From the NCBI RefSeq assembly GCF_021730395.1, contig NC_069371.1, forward strand, positions 13,989,001 to 14,053,000: a stretch of 64,000 bases of DNA. The letters run 5' to 3'. Positions 1 to 11,544 of this stretch are shown here, piece after piece (within the stretch, counting starts at the first letter, position 1; each line of letters starts with the position of its first letter). A program made the translations under genes and the position numbers. Origin of the DNA: Mercenaria mercenaria. Lineage: Eukaryota > Mollusca > Bivalvia > Venerida > Veneridae. The notes under the pieces are model-generated. The model was given only the letters and a program-made list of their open reading frames with translations, was not told the DNA's origin and did no database searches.

Positions 1-1960
1 GCGAGTTAAACGTGAACGTTTGACTCAAAAATGTCAAATGTCAAAACAACACGTAAAATACTCAGTAAATATTCCAAATGTATTCATTTTTGATACAGTA
101 TCGTATAGCCATGTCTTCCTTCTATAACCAGTTCAAATTCCAAGACTTAATTTGTTATATTTAAAGAATGACTGGTGTTTAAAGATGGTATGGGATTTCA
201 AAACGGCACTCACATGGCACAGGTGTTAATTTTTTTGGCGCTCAACAAGTACAGCTAGAGAAAAGTCTTCAGAAACGTAGACCTTGTTGTTGTTTACTCT
301 CAGTGTGGTGCCTGTATGATCATAAATCTTTATACCGTTAAAAAACTGACTGTAGAAGTCGACCTTTCTATGTTAAAACTTACAGCGACAATATTTCAAC
401 ATTATTTTTGTTATTAAAAAGCTTCTTGAAAACTGATTAATGCTAAAATTTGATATGTCCTAGGATTTCGTTGAAAAATGAAAAACGTGCTTCAAAACAT
501 TCATATGACTCAGTGGGATCAGTGGACGGTGAGGTTTGCAAGAAGATATGTGTGTGCTTGCGTGCGTTTGTGCGTGCGTTTGCGTTTGGTTAAACGCCGT
601 TACTAAACAATATTTCAGGTCAATCTCAACGTTTTTGAGTACCAGTATAATGCCATGAGCATCCGTATGATATATATAGAGCCAGGTCGATACGTTTTTT
701 GTTGGGGTGTGGAATAAATGTTTAATCATAGAGTTAGTAAAACTCATTTATAACGGACTGACAAGTTTTCTATTATTTTCTTTAATTTTAACAACTTACC
801 ATACGCCTACATTGAATGTATAATAAATGTTGAACTTTTTACGAAACATATTTTACTTGTTTCATTAGATTTAAGATTCAGTAAACACTCATAACAGAAA
901 AATAGGTTTTTACAGTGGATGTTTTATACCATTTCATCAATTTGCCACGCGACCCCGTCGAGCGAAAACACGAGAATTAAAAAAAGTTAAACGCGGAGTG
1001 GTTAGCGAGCAAAAATCCGATAACATGTGGCGACGCGGAGCGAAAACACGATTATGGGGATGGGGGAGGGAGGGGGGAGTGGGTGCTGGCGTTGAGTGAG
1101 ATTCAAGATGTAAAGCGGCTGGGTGCCCGGGTGCCCACCAATGTTATGCCTTTCAAACCTCAACTTCTTGCTCGGAGCCCGCTGATCAGCCAGTTTTCGC
1201 TCGACTCCCCACGACGTTTTACATATTAAATCTAAACTTTTTGTCTGCGATTTTCCATACAGAAAATACTAGGAATAAGAAAGGGCGGGAGCGTAGATTG
1301 AAAACATGATAATTAGTGGGGGGCGCTGAGCGAAAAGTCGATATTTACGTTATAAATCGGCGCCTAAAATTAGCGGAATGGCATATATCAGCCACCAAAG
1401 AATTTTGTTAAAATGTCTGTTCGGTACAAAAGACTCTCATATTTTAATATCTTATTAATTCAATGAATTTATCAATTAATGAGTTCTTGTTTGGCTCTCT
1501 CAGGAACCGATGTGAGTCATTCCGATTTAATAGCAGACATGAGACGTAATGACTAGTTCCATTAACTACTGTTTAATCCAACATCAAACTGTTCTTGGTG
1601 GTGTAATATCTACCACACATAACTAACCAGTCCGATTCATCTCTTTTCCGTTGTAGTTGCCTTAGAGCTGACGATTTCTCCACATTTCTGAAGAACTGTC
1701 TCTAGCTGTACTTGGTGAGCGTCAAAAAAATACACACCTGTGCGATGTGAGTGCCGTTTTGAAACCACTTACCTTCTTTAAACACGAGTCATTCTTTAAA
1801 TATAACAAATTAAGTCTTAGAATTTGAACTGGTTATTGTAGGAAGATATGACTATATGAAGATGTATCAAAATGAATACATCTGGAGTATTTACTGAGTA
1901 TTTTACGTGTTTTTTTTTTACATTTGACATTTTTGAGTCAAACGTTCACGTTTAACTCGC
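1..1960. mobile_element. Non-autonomous DNA transposon with long terminal inverted repeats
   Basis: The first ~275 bases return as an imperfect inverted copy at about 1690-1960; the outer ends (GCGAGTTAAACGTGAACG and its complement) match base for base. The left end coincides with the first base of the window, so the target-site duplication cannot be checked and the element may extend further left. No transposase-like reading frame lies between the arms. The interior (about 940-1340) is G/C-richer and repeats a GCGGAGCGAAAACACG-like word several times. Superfamily not assignable. Confidence 0.8.
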
Positions 1961-2220
1961 CGTATTTTGTTTATTTTAAGATGAAATGTTGTGACACTCA
2001 CGGAACATAATCATCAATTATTCACCAGGGCTCAGATATCTTTCATTTTACAAAAAGTTTTGAATTACCGGAGATACAATAAGAAATACTTACACCGCCA
2101 CTCCTCCAAAATTGCTTATCAAGCGCTGAATGTGTGAGTGCCACCTGTACTTGGGAGCGCCGGTACCAGGGTGTGAAAATTGATACCGTTTCGACGCATT
2201 ATACCGGGTTATCGCTTCAC

Positions 2221-2900
2221 CACGTGTTATTGTCCGTAAGTATTGACCTGGCACTCATGAATATTCCGTATGTTTCCGTAAATTAATTTTCGGTGTACGA
2301 ACCCAAACAATGATATTGCTATTGAAAAGCGAATTATATACCATCACGTATCATGTGCAGATATAGCTGTGCGGACAAAGCGTTTTGCCACTAATCTCAG
2401 GGTTGAGTGTTCGAGTCCTCTGACTGACCAAATTATTTTTTTATGATTTTATCTGTAAAAGACGGAAACTTGTCACACTTGTCATGTTTTATCAACGAAA
2501 TACTCTACTATCGATTACCATTCTTCTACATACATAAAACCGTTCTACAAAATGTCGTTTAAAATCTTCAGGACCGGACAAGCACGGACAATTCAAAGAA
2601 CTGTTGTTAGCGATACAAAATGCAATGTTTCATGAAAAAATATATAATCATAGATACAAATACAAACACAAGGAATTATATTTTAAAAAATGGTTAGAAA
2701 AGAATTCGAACCCATGGTAACGTGTTTTCAAGTCGGAGAGCTTACCACTACACCACTGTGCCGTTGGTTCTCTAAATTGATTATTTTGATAAATCTAGAC
2801 ATTTTCAGTACACGAATATCACGTGAAATAACGAAAACGCCCGAAAATATTGGCGAAGATTAATGAGTGCCAGATCAATACTTACGGACAATACACGAGG
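2221..2900. mobile_element. ~680-bp inverted-repeat (MITE-like) element with tRNA-like internal pieces
   Basis: The ~38 bases from 2221 (ATTGTCCGTAAGTATTGACC and neighbours) recur inverted at 2861-2900 with few mismatches. Inside, 2374-2436 and, on the minus strand, 2704-2766 contain tRNA-like T-loop words (GTTCGAGTCC, GGTTCGAATTC) and an A-box-like GTGGTGTAGTGGTAAGC. This suggests an element that captured or evolved from tRNA/SINE sequence. Noncoding. Confidence 0.65.
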
Positions 2901-3197
2901 TTTGTTTACATAAAGAAGTGATGATCTGGTTTAACATAGCCGTAAGAGTAACAATTTTGGTTCCCGGTTTATGATATGCACTACACAAAGCGAGGGTCCA
3001 GCGCAAGCAAGTGTTCCCATTGTTCGTGAGAAGTTGCATGTCTTCTAGTATTGAGAGCATTGATGGTAAAAATGCATTTTTTAAAAACACGCTGAAATGT
3101 TACAAAATGCGTTTTATGATCGTCGCCTATGCTCAATACATGGTAAAATGCTAACATATATTGGCTAAACTTAACCAGGGGCGTAGGAGAATGGGGT

Positions 3198-5390
3198 GTG
3201 TGGAGGTCCGAACCCCAAGTGTCTGTGCATAACTTAATAAATGACAAACTAACTGCCCTAATTCAAAAGTCTTTTGCCAGAGAGAATGCTACATTTCTCG
3301 CTTGCAATTTTGATAAAGCTTTTTTTACTAGCAATATTGTTAAACATTATACAATGTGGACCTGTGACGAAGTTTGTAAAGCCCTTTCCGTTTTATTGAA
3401 CAACATTTACATCAGGTTTGGGAATGCAGTTTTTAGACAAGTAGTTGGTATTCCCATGGGAACAAATTGTGCACCCCTTGTTGCAGATCTGTTTTTATAT
3501 TGTTATGAAAGAGACTTTATGTTGAGCCTTTCTCCAGATACGCAGGCAGATATTATAACTGCATTTAATAATGCATCACGCTATCTGGATGATATTCTTA
3601 ATATGGATAATCCGTTTTTTGGTCAGTTGGTGGGTACTATTTTTCCTAGGGAGCTTCAGTTAATAAAAACTAACAATTCGGATACTGATGCTTCATTTTT
3701 AGATTTACATCTCTCTATTTATGACAATATTATACATACCAACATTTATGACAAGAGGGATGATTTTAATTTTAGTATTGTAAATTTTCCCCATTTGGAT
3801 GGGGATGTACCTCAGGCTTCATCTTATGGGGTTTATATTTCTCAATTAATTCGGTTTGCCAGAGCGTGTAGTCATGACAGGCATTTCAATGAACGTAATC
3901 AATATATTACAAGTAAACTTCTTCAGCAAGGCTACCGTTATTACAAATTGCGTAAATATTTCGCTAAATTTTACTATCGTAATTCTGATTTAGTTTTAAA
4001 ATTCAATACTAATTTAAAGACAATTCTGCGAGAAGGTATTTCTAAACCCGTTTTTATGGCGATGTGGTTTACAAACTTCGTAAGATCTTGGGTCATGGTA
4101 ATTTTCCAAATGTATTTGGTAAAATTATAAAACGTTTTAATAAAAGAGGTTACGACCCAACTGTTTTGAGATATACCTCATGTTTAGTGTTCAACCCGTT
4201 TACAGTTGGACACTACGCTTCCCTCTTTGATTGTGTCTGACGGAAGAGGGGGGGGACTCTATGACAAGCAATTTTTAAATCCTACTGGGACTGAACTGTT
4301 TTGATATCTGTCTTCTGGCCTGTTTCGTCGGGCCCTTAAGGGTGTTTCTCTTGTTGCTCTGTCTTCTGAAAAGGCACTGAGTACATACGTTTTTGGTTCT
4401 AAAGGTTTGCTTTTTATATATTTATACACGGGCATTTTGTGTTTTACATGCCATGCCTTTCTGTTTCCATAACGTGTGTTAGAGATTCACATAGAGGGGA
4501 TTACTTTTATTTACACTGTCCCGTGTCTTTGGAACATGGTGGGGGTAAGACTGAGGTTGGGTGCGCACCATAAACCGGTTTAAGCTCCCCAATGGTGTTT
4601 TTGCCACTGACCGTTCCAAGGCGATGCCCCACTGTGTTCCTTTGTTTGTTCGTTTTGTCCTCATGTGTTGGCTTTGTGTGTGTGCGCGTTTATGTGTGTG
4701 TGTTTGTGGTGTGCACGTCTGCGTGCTGTAGGTTTCGTTTTAGGGAGGCTGCGTTTTTGGTACGTGGCATTCCCTGTTTCATATTTGTCTTTGTTTTTTA
4801 CAGTTGGCGTTTGCAATATGACTTCTTCTCGGCGATATATGACCATTTCATTTTGTGTTGATTCGCCGTAAAACCCAAGTCACTCACTCACTAGTTTTCG
4901 TGCCCCGCTTTATGTTGGCTGCCGGAATCCTAAGGCGGTACACGTTTGTTTTTTCCTGCTTATGGATGTGCGTTTATGTGCTTGTGTGTCTAAAGCGGTG
5001 CCCTACAGTATTGTTGTCTGTTTTTCTATGTTAGTATGTTGGCTGTGGCTGTGTGTTTATCTTTGTTACATGAATGTCTGCACTATTGTGGTTTACGTTG
5101 TAGTGTACTGTGATTGAGGAACGTAGCATCCCCTTTGTATAATCATCCTTGTTCTACATTCCCCTTCAACCTCCGTCCCCACTTTGTACCCCTTGCCCCT
5201 TCACCCCCCCCCCCCCCCCCTTCTCTATCTATATTTGACATAAATTTATATGTACTTGTTACATTTTTGAAGCAACCCGTCTGATATATTTTCCGTTACA
5301 GCTTCTTTTTGTTGTGGGCTTACTTTGCAAATGTGTGGCTCTGAGGCTGTGTTTTAGTGCTCTGTGCTTCCGAGAAATCTACCCTTACCT
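3198..5390 (+). mobile_element. 5'-truncated Penelope-like retroelement (reverse transcriptase plus 3' tail)
   Basis: A 310-residue frame starts at 3198 and shows reverse-transcriptase motifs: ACNFDKAFFTSN early, GIPMGTNCAP near residue 88, the catalytic-type RYLDDIL near residue 129, then FLDLHLSIYDN and SYGVYISQLIRFAR. These resemble Penelope-like RTs common in molluscs. After a late reading-frame break, conserved-looking protein (LRKILGHGNFPNVFGK, then VGHYASLFDCV) runs to about 4240. No GIY-YIG endonuclease is visible, and the N-terminal part is missing. The following 1.1 kb is a noncoding GT-rich tail with a long C run at about 5206-5221; the 3' limit is approximate. The RT call is firm, the Penelope assignment less so. 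Confidence 0.75.
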
Positions 5391-6188
5391 GTTATCTTCT
5401 GAACAATCCACCATTTTTGTCTTCGAAATATCACAAGCAAATGGTTTCTTTCCGATCCGATTTTCAGTAACAACCAGAATTCCACATGGATGTATTTCTG
5501 TAAACACCTTTCATAGAGAACTATTAATGGAAAATCCAAGCCATAAATTCCATCAACTTCTATCTAATGATTTCGTTTAAGAAAGTGGTGACCACAGACA
5601 GTAAGTGATGTAAAAAAAACTCAGCAAGCCTTATTTGCACAGATGAGCTAAGCACTGCAAAGTTTGTAGAATATGAAATGTACCAGTCTCTAATAACTCC
5701 TTTTCAGAAAATGATTTTGTCATTATTTCTAAAAATATTGAACACATACTTTTACTTTAAAGAGTGAATACTGGGAATACAATTTTAGTTCCAAGGCCTA
5801 GATAACTATCATATCAGTTCAAGTAACATGAATGCTGGATCTGCCCAGACCCATTGTTGATCCCAATTGGCTGCCAAACAAAATCTAATGCTTGCACCAG
5901 ACAGCATGAACACAAACAATGGTATAGAGAGGATTATTGTCATAGCACAAAAAAAAAACTAAAGTCTCATTAAACATTATATTTCTGTAACTCCTTCAGT
6001 CAAACTATTGAAATGTTAACTGATTAATTAATTCAATGCTTTTTCAATTTTCCAAGCAGGTTTAAAAGCTTCATGCTTCATGAGAAAATAATGGTTCAAA
6101 AAGTAAACACATTAAAAGATTTTAAGGAAGAACTAAAACATGAAAGATTGATACAGGTTAAAAGCCCCAGAGAAAGTGTTACACTCAC
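5391..6188. other. Intergenic, nothing recognised
   Basis: AT-rich sequence with only short unsupported frames. An 88-residue frame at 5314-5580 overlaps the retroelement tail and resembles no known family. Confidence 0.4.
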
Positions 6189-6312
6189 AATCTTCTGCCA
6201 GTCTTTCAATTCTTCTACTAACGAAGCCCTAGCTGCTTCCAACATCTTAGCAGTCATACACGCCCACTGCCACTTTTTCTTAACATCTTCCAACATCTTG
6301 TATTCCTTTAAG
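6189..6312 (-). CDS. Possible internal exon of an unknown coiled-coil protein
   Basis: On the minus strand a 124-bp open stretch is bounded by an acceptor (CTGTCAG at its start) and a strong donor (GTGAGT at its end). It encodes about 41 residues beginning LKEYKMLEDVKKKWQWAC and ending EELKDWQKI, rich in charged and hydrophobic residues with helical periodicity. No neighbouring exon was found, so it may be an isolated exon, a fragment of a dead gene or chance. I do not recognise the family. Confidence 0.25.
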
Positions 6313-7952
6313 CTGACAGCATTTACTCTCCAACTAACAAGAGCTGTCTGTTTAATGTAAGTATAGGGTCAAAATATTACCAGAAAACTATTCGAGAGGG
6401 ATTCGAACCATGGACCGATATATCTTGTGTATGTTTTATCCCAGTTTTACACGCATGCGCACCGTCTAAGCAATTAAACGCCCCAATCAGACGACGTAGT
6501 TAAATTTACTTACATTTTTACTTTCTATTTCGTTTACTTACATAACAAAACAGCCATTTGACCCGTTACCAGGAATAGCCTCCATTTCAAAATGCAGTCT
6601 CGGTTCAATATACAGTACCGGATAATAATGATAATAGGTTTAATAATAACAATAATAATAACGTCTCTGCTAAGCTAAAATATCTCCGAGAGTTTTAACT
6701 GAGTTGCGCGTTACAAGTAAATCTTCAGATACCATATTGACCTGTTATTTAGATACCGCAAGCGCTTACTGAAAAACACAACTGATACTTAACGTACACG
6801 TACAAGTGTGAAAGCAACCTCGTCATTGACGGCATGACTGATAATCTTTTTTTCTAAGGTTAAGAATGCTTGGTCATGTCACGGCGAATCTGACACTGTC
6901 AGTAACTTCAGATATTTCTAACAGTAAAGTATGAAAATATTTTGATGTGAAAACTTTTAGCTACAAAAATACAAAATAATGTAAATCTGACTCCATTTGT
7001 GATCGGATCCTTACACTCAGAATATCTTGCTCTGCATAAAAACAAAATGTTCCTGTAAAACTGTAGGTACATAATATCTCTTTCGAATTTTCCCAAGAAG
7101 GATAGTATGAAAATCCCATTATTTCATATTACTCGATATAAAATAAGAACATGTATTATTCTTTGTTTTATTTACCTCAATGTTACACTGTTAAATAGTT
7201 TAAGATCATATAACGTAATACATACATATGACGAACAAATAACTTAAATTTCTTAATTTTTAACTAATATATTCTACATCTGCTAAGGTAAATGCATCAA
7301 TAAATCTGAGAAAACTTTGAAAGATTAAGTTAGCATTATCACTAAATCTGAGAAAACCTGAAAGGTTACGTTGGCATGTTTTTGGCCGCTGTATCTTCAA
7401 GTGAGAGACCAGGCGCAAGCATGAAACAACACGCGATGCGATGACCCTAAAAACCCGCAGACGGCACCCAGCACATGTATGAAAGTAGACCTCGGCTTAC
7501 AACGGCTACCCACGTAGTCAAGGGCTACTGCCAAACACTCAGTGCTGCAAAGCTGTTCGACAAGCGTCAGGCGCCCCATCTCCTCTCGATCAATTGATTT
7601 TTCCGCCACAATAAATTTTGCAAAACTTTATACCCCAAAATCAACAGACTGAAGAATAAGACGTACGATTTTATCTACCAAAGCATCTTTTAAGTAACCG
7701 ATGCAAATCTCGAACCTGGCCTCACTCAAACGAACGCCATCCTCTCATCAAAAGGTATTTGGAACTGGTGTCAACAGCCTAATCCGTCTTTTCAAGCGGT
7801 AAGTGTAAAATATATACTGAGTACACCTAGAAACGCAACACTTGGTCTACAGTCAATATATTTGTAACCTGATAATTGACAAGATAACTGCACTTACTTG
7901 GTTTCTCTTTGTATTTTCAACAAAATAGGGTTCCCTTTCTGGTTTGTTTAAG
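6313..7952. other. Intergenic, mostly AT-rich; possible upstream exon of the SWIM gene
   Basis: Contains a short AAT-type microsatellite near 6630-6660 and a lone T-loop-like word at about 6393-6415 (minus strand). At about 7710-7790 the plus strand reads LTQTNAILSSKGIWNWCQQ and ends at a good donor (GTAAGT at 7792). This may be a transposase-like exon upstream of the SWIM region, but the support is weak. Confidence 0.3.
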
Positions 7953-9419
7953 AATGTCTTAAACGTATAACCAAATACTTGTCAGTGAAAGACAGGTCTG
8001 TCTGTTCAATAGAACCAATGCTACCAGAAGCCCATACCCAAAGGGTTGACATTAACATTTCTCGAGCCGATGAACTCATAAACAATGACAGAATAGATTT
8101 TGCTCCAAGACAAGGAACATTTACAATACCCGGCCAGGATGACAAGGCTCGAGTAGTCACAATATTCCCAGAGTCATGTTCATGCGGATGCACAAAATGC
8201 TGTCATTTAATAGCTGTGAAGAAGTCTTTGGGCATGGACTTAAACTCAAAAGCGAAGCCAAACCTGACTATCCTACGCGGCCTTGATGAAAAGAAAAAGG
8301 CGGGAAGGAAACGGCCGAGGGTAGGAGACTACGACTACGAGAGCTCCCCGGACAAAACCCGTGACAAAAGAGGCGTCACGGAAATTAGATTCTTCTGTGA
8401 CGGACCCGGTCATTACTGAACATGAAAAATCCATGACAAGAGAGGCGTCACGGATATTAGATTCTTCCGTCACGGAACCGGTCATAAGCGAACATGAAAA
8501 ACCCGTGACAAAAGACCCGTCACGGAATGTAGTCATCCGTGGCAGAACCTTTATGCACTATATATATTGAAGAAAACATAGAACCTGGACAGCCAGTTGC
8601 GTCAAACACATCTGTCAGTGGACCTGATTGGTTAGATATTGGAAACCTTAAACTTAAGGACGAAGAAAAAAAAATTCTTTATTCACCAACAGAATACTTA
8701 ATGATCGGATTATAGACGCAGCAGTGATTCTCCTGAAGAGACAATTTCCACATATATGGGGTTTGGACAGTTGTTTAAATGCGGTCAATCTGACTTTTCC
8801 CCGTGCATATGGTAATTTTATCCAGATTGTTAACAGACCTCCAGAGCACGGTGGATCCCATTGGTTTACTTTGTCAACCATGAAAGCGAACAATAAATCG
8901 GAAATAAAAATATACGATTCCAGCTTTACATCTTTAAGTTTTCCAGTTCAACAAGTGGTGTGTAATTTACTTAGGAAGGATACCCCACCAAAGAAGTCTG
9001 ACAAAATTTTGTTAAAATTCATGGACTGTGCTTTTCAGGAAAACGGGAATGTCTGCGGTCTGTATGCGATTGCAAATGCCACTGCAGAAGCAAACGGAAT
9101 AGACCAATGTACTCAAAGATATAATGTAGAACATTAACGTGGTCATTTAATTCATTGTTTAGAAAAAGGTAAACTAACACCATTTCCTGCCGGTTCTAGG
9201 ACTCTTGAGCATGCAAGTGGTGTTAGATACACCGCTTATCTAAAAGTATTTTGTTCATGTAGAATGCCTGAAGATGTTTGTGATAAATGTAAAATATGGT
9301 ACCACCCTGAATGCGAGGGACTACAAAAAGACGACATACCAGCAGATGACGTTCCCTACTATTGTAAAAAATGCACACACCCCAAAAAGCCAAATAGAAA
9401 ACGCACGAAAAGAAAATGA
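7953..9419 (+). pseudogene. Decayed SWIM zinc finger / Ulp1-like protease / PHD finger gene, probably transposon-derived
   Basis: Three domains follow in order. (1) 7953-8419 encodes a SWIM-type finger, CSCGCTKCCH (CxCxnCxH), after ITKYLSVKDRSV. (2) 8569-9134 encodes a C48/Ulp1-like cysteine protease with the expected triad context: GGSHWFTLS (His), IYDSS (Asp) and FQENGNVCGLYA (Gln, Cys). (3) 9250-9385 encodes a PHD-like finger, FCSCRMPEDVCDKCKIWYHP then YYCKKC, and the frame ends in a basic tail at 9419. The domains lie in three frames (shifts near 8357, between 8530 and 8569, and near 8700) and an in-frame TAA at 9135 separates protease from PHD finger, so this copy should not encode a full protein. 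SWIM plus Ulp1 is known from MULE-like and KDZ-type transposases; the PHD tail and the assignment are inference. No terminal inverted repeats were found. Confidence 0.7.
8358..8530 (+). repeat. ~72-bp coding minisatellite inside the SWIM/Ulp1 gene
   Basis: Two and a half units of about 24 residues, of the form VTKEASRKLDSSVTDPVI then TEHEK, linker-like and lying between the SWIM and protease domains. Units differ at several positions yet keep their frame across the repeat, consistent with expansion while the gene was still coding. Confidence 0.7.
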
Positions 9420-9446
9420 TTGTATATTCTAAGATTTGTTATTGTT

Positions 9447-9452
9447 AATAAA
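9447..9452 (+). promoter_or_regulatory. Candidate polyadenylation signal AATAAA
   Basis: Lies 28 bases after the final stop of the SWIM/Ulp1/PHD remnant, a plausible 3' end for its former transcript. Confidence 0.4.
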
Positions 9453-10769
9453 AATGTCAATAATCACGATTTTGTGGTCAATGTTTAACCAGATATAAAG
9501 GCTGATCACTACCAAATAGAATGTAAGCCTCCGCAGGTCTAGTTACAAGTAGTCCAAATATAAATAGTACTAATCTTTTTTCCTTTCCTAGTGCATTTTC
9601 TCGGCAGCAACGTGCTTACTTTTACCCTACCGCGTTTCAGTATGTATCACTTTGCATTCTAATGAAATCGGCATGTTCCTATTGCCTGCTAGATAAAAAT
9701 GGCGGCGTAAGAATTTAATGTCACGAAAAGAGAAATTGAAAGAAACGAAAAGTAGTAAAATCAGCGGGTTGTATTTAACAAACTGTAGTTTTCTTATATA
9801 AAAGTTAACACCCCCTTTTCTTTTTGTTTTTCTAAAGTAGCGATCTAGTTCTTTATGGGAATATAAGTCTCTGAAAATCTGATATGCTAGAAAATGTCGA
9901 AACACCGTTATGAAGTGAGTGGATTTTATATGAAATAAAGAACAGCTGGATTTAGTGGTATTCAGCCTATAAGGGGCAACACATGTTATTTTCTGAAACC
10001 CCTCGAAAATGAATGGAAATGCCATTAATCTATTCTTTATGATGTAAAACGGTAACAAATGGCTGAAAACGCTTAAATTTCTTGTGTTTTTGGAATTTAG
10101 ATCGAATTTTCGACCAGGTGGCACTATTTTGGTTCGTTTTAGGGCCTAGTAAATGTCTTTTCTCGCATTTTAGCACTTCAGTTTTCTAAATAATATTGAA
10201 ATTAGCATGTTTCTGAATGAAAATGACAAACATCGTAACGATTAAATGGATGTTAAATGTAAATTCCACGAATAAGGTAAAATTAATTGAAATATTGCTT
10301 GCACAGGGCTAGATTTTGCATATTTTTGGGGATGGGGGTGACCTGTAATGAATTGTCATTTCTCTACATTTTCTCAATAGTTTGCACCAAAACAAAGCAG
10401 AATCATTGTGAAATAGGTGTACCTTGAGAATGAATGCAAATTCATGGAAAAATCAAACCAAAAAATTCTCTTATAAAGAAACCAATCACCGGAAACCTAC
10501 GAAACGTTCCGTAAATCACCGAGTCTTGTCCGTCTATTGTTATACGGAGCGTTCCGTAGTTTGCCGAATACGATCGTATTTCTAAAAATAGATAGCGTCA
10601 CGGTGTTAAGTACTTTAAGTAGTCCATCACGGAAAATTCAATGTGTCACGGATATTACGTGTATGTCACGTATTTATGTCGTCACGGACATCACGGAATT
10701 CAAGATTGTCACGGGTTTTAGGTGATCCCGACCCGGCCAGTGCTCACTTATTCTGGACAGGTAAACAGG
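9453..10769. other. Unexplained stretch with a 165-residue minus-strand frame and a TCACGG-rich patch
   Basis: The frame at 9627-10124 (minus) is the longest here without a family resemblance; its composition (Phe, Arg, Lys, Asn) looks like chance AT-rich coding. At about 10590-10715 the word TCACGG or GTCACGG recurs seven times with irregular 12-25 base spacing, echoing the GTCACGG words of the minisatellite at 8358-8530. Confidence 0.35.
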
Positions 10770-11535
10770 CTTGATTCGAAGTTGTCATAATAAATGTGTG
10801 ATAAAACATTACATACCGCCATCTAATTGGATTCGATTCTGTTTCTACAACCCTCTAATAGATTACTTATAACAAACGAAATGACATCCAAATAGCTTGT
10901 GAAAAATAGTTCAAACCGGCAATGTAAGTTATGATAGATTTTGATGAGAACCCTTTCACAAAACCATACGTCATGAATAAAATGACGTGTTCAAAAGGTA
11001 TAGACCATACTTTCAACAGGTTATATGACTGTCTAAATAGTTCAAATACCCTTTTTCCAGCTGAAAGCGATGTCATTAGAACGACCGGGCACGTGATTGG
11101 CTTTGATTAAGATATTTAAGTGAAGGCACCTTAGAGTTAAAAACAAGGCATATGACCTGACTCGACTTAGAAGACAGCTTATTTAAAATTGAACCACAGA
11201 CATATTATTGCAGTTTAATTTGATTTCTTTATACGTCAAGTCGGTACCCCAAATGTATAACGCAACCCAAATGGGGAATAGTTCTAGAACAATTATGTCA
11301 GACGTTATGCCGCATGTATGTCCGGCCATTTTGCATGACCCCAGTGACCTTTAAAATAAATTCCGAAGCCCAAACCTTCAGCCCCAGCACTATCAGAAAA
11401 CAACTGTATACCCTCATTGGTAATCCAAAAACGGTCCATTTATATCCCCACGTTTTTCTGGTAGGTCATATTTTGCGGCATATGGCTCTAGCTGTGTTAA
11501 CTGTGATCAGTGCTTCTAGAAAAACTACACTTACC
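10770..11535 (-). mobile_element. Broken DIRS-type (tyrosine-recombinase) retrotransposon fragment
   Basis: Read on the minus strand from about 11430, an RNase-H-like segment shows LFSDSAGAEGLGFGIYF then GHWGHAKWP, followed by IIVLELFPIWVALYIWG. Downstream (11076 to about 10780) comes the SAM-like N-terminal part of a tyrosine recombinase: YNLLKVWSIPFEHVILF, KGFSSKSIITYIAGL, then NLLEGCR. The order RNase H then recombinase is that of DIRS elements. It is a fossil: both ends of the element, most of the RT and the recombinase catalytic part are absent, with several reading-frame breaks. No terminal repeats were identified. Confidence 0.8.
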
Positions 11536-11544
11536 TTTTAATTT

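Noticed and set aside
2374-2436. Possible tRNA gene ending ACTGACCA
   Set aside because: No cloverleaf pairing; lies inside an inverted-repeat element and is better read as SINE-like captured sequence.
4592-4871. Cys/Val/Phe-rich frames in the Penelope-like tail
   Set aside because: Produced by a GT-rich noncoding 3' region in several frames at once.
6393-6490. Possible tRNA on the minus strand (GGTTCGAATCCCTC)
   Set aside because: Only the T-loop word is present; no A box at proper spacing and no acceptor stem.
9627-10124. 165-residue minus-strand open frame
   Set aside because: No recognisable motif, AT-driven amino-acid composition and no splice or promoter context; kept only as an unexplained stretch.
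11314-11541. 75-residue plus-strand frame
   Set aside because: Antisense to the DIRS RNase H segment.
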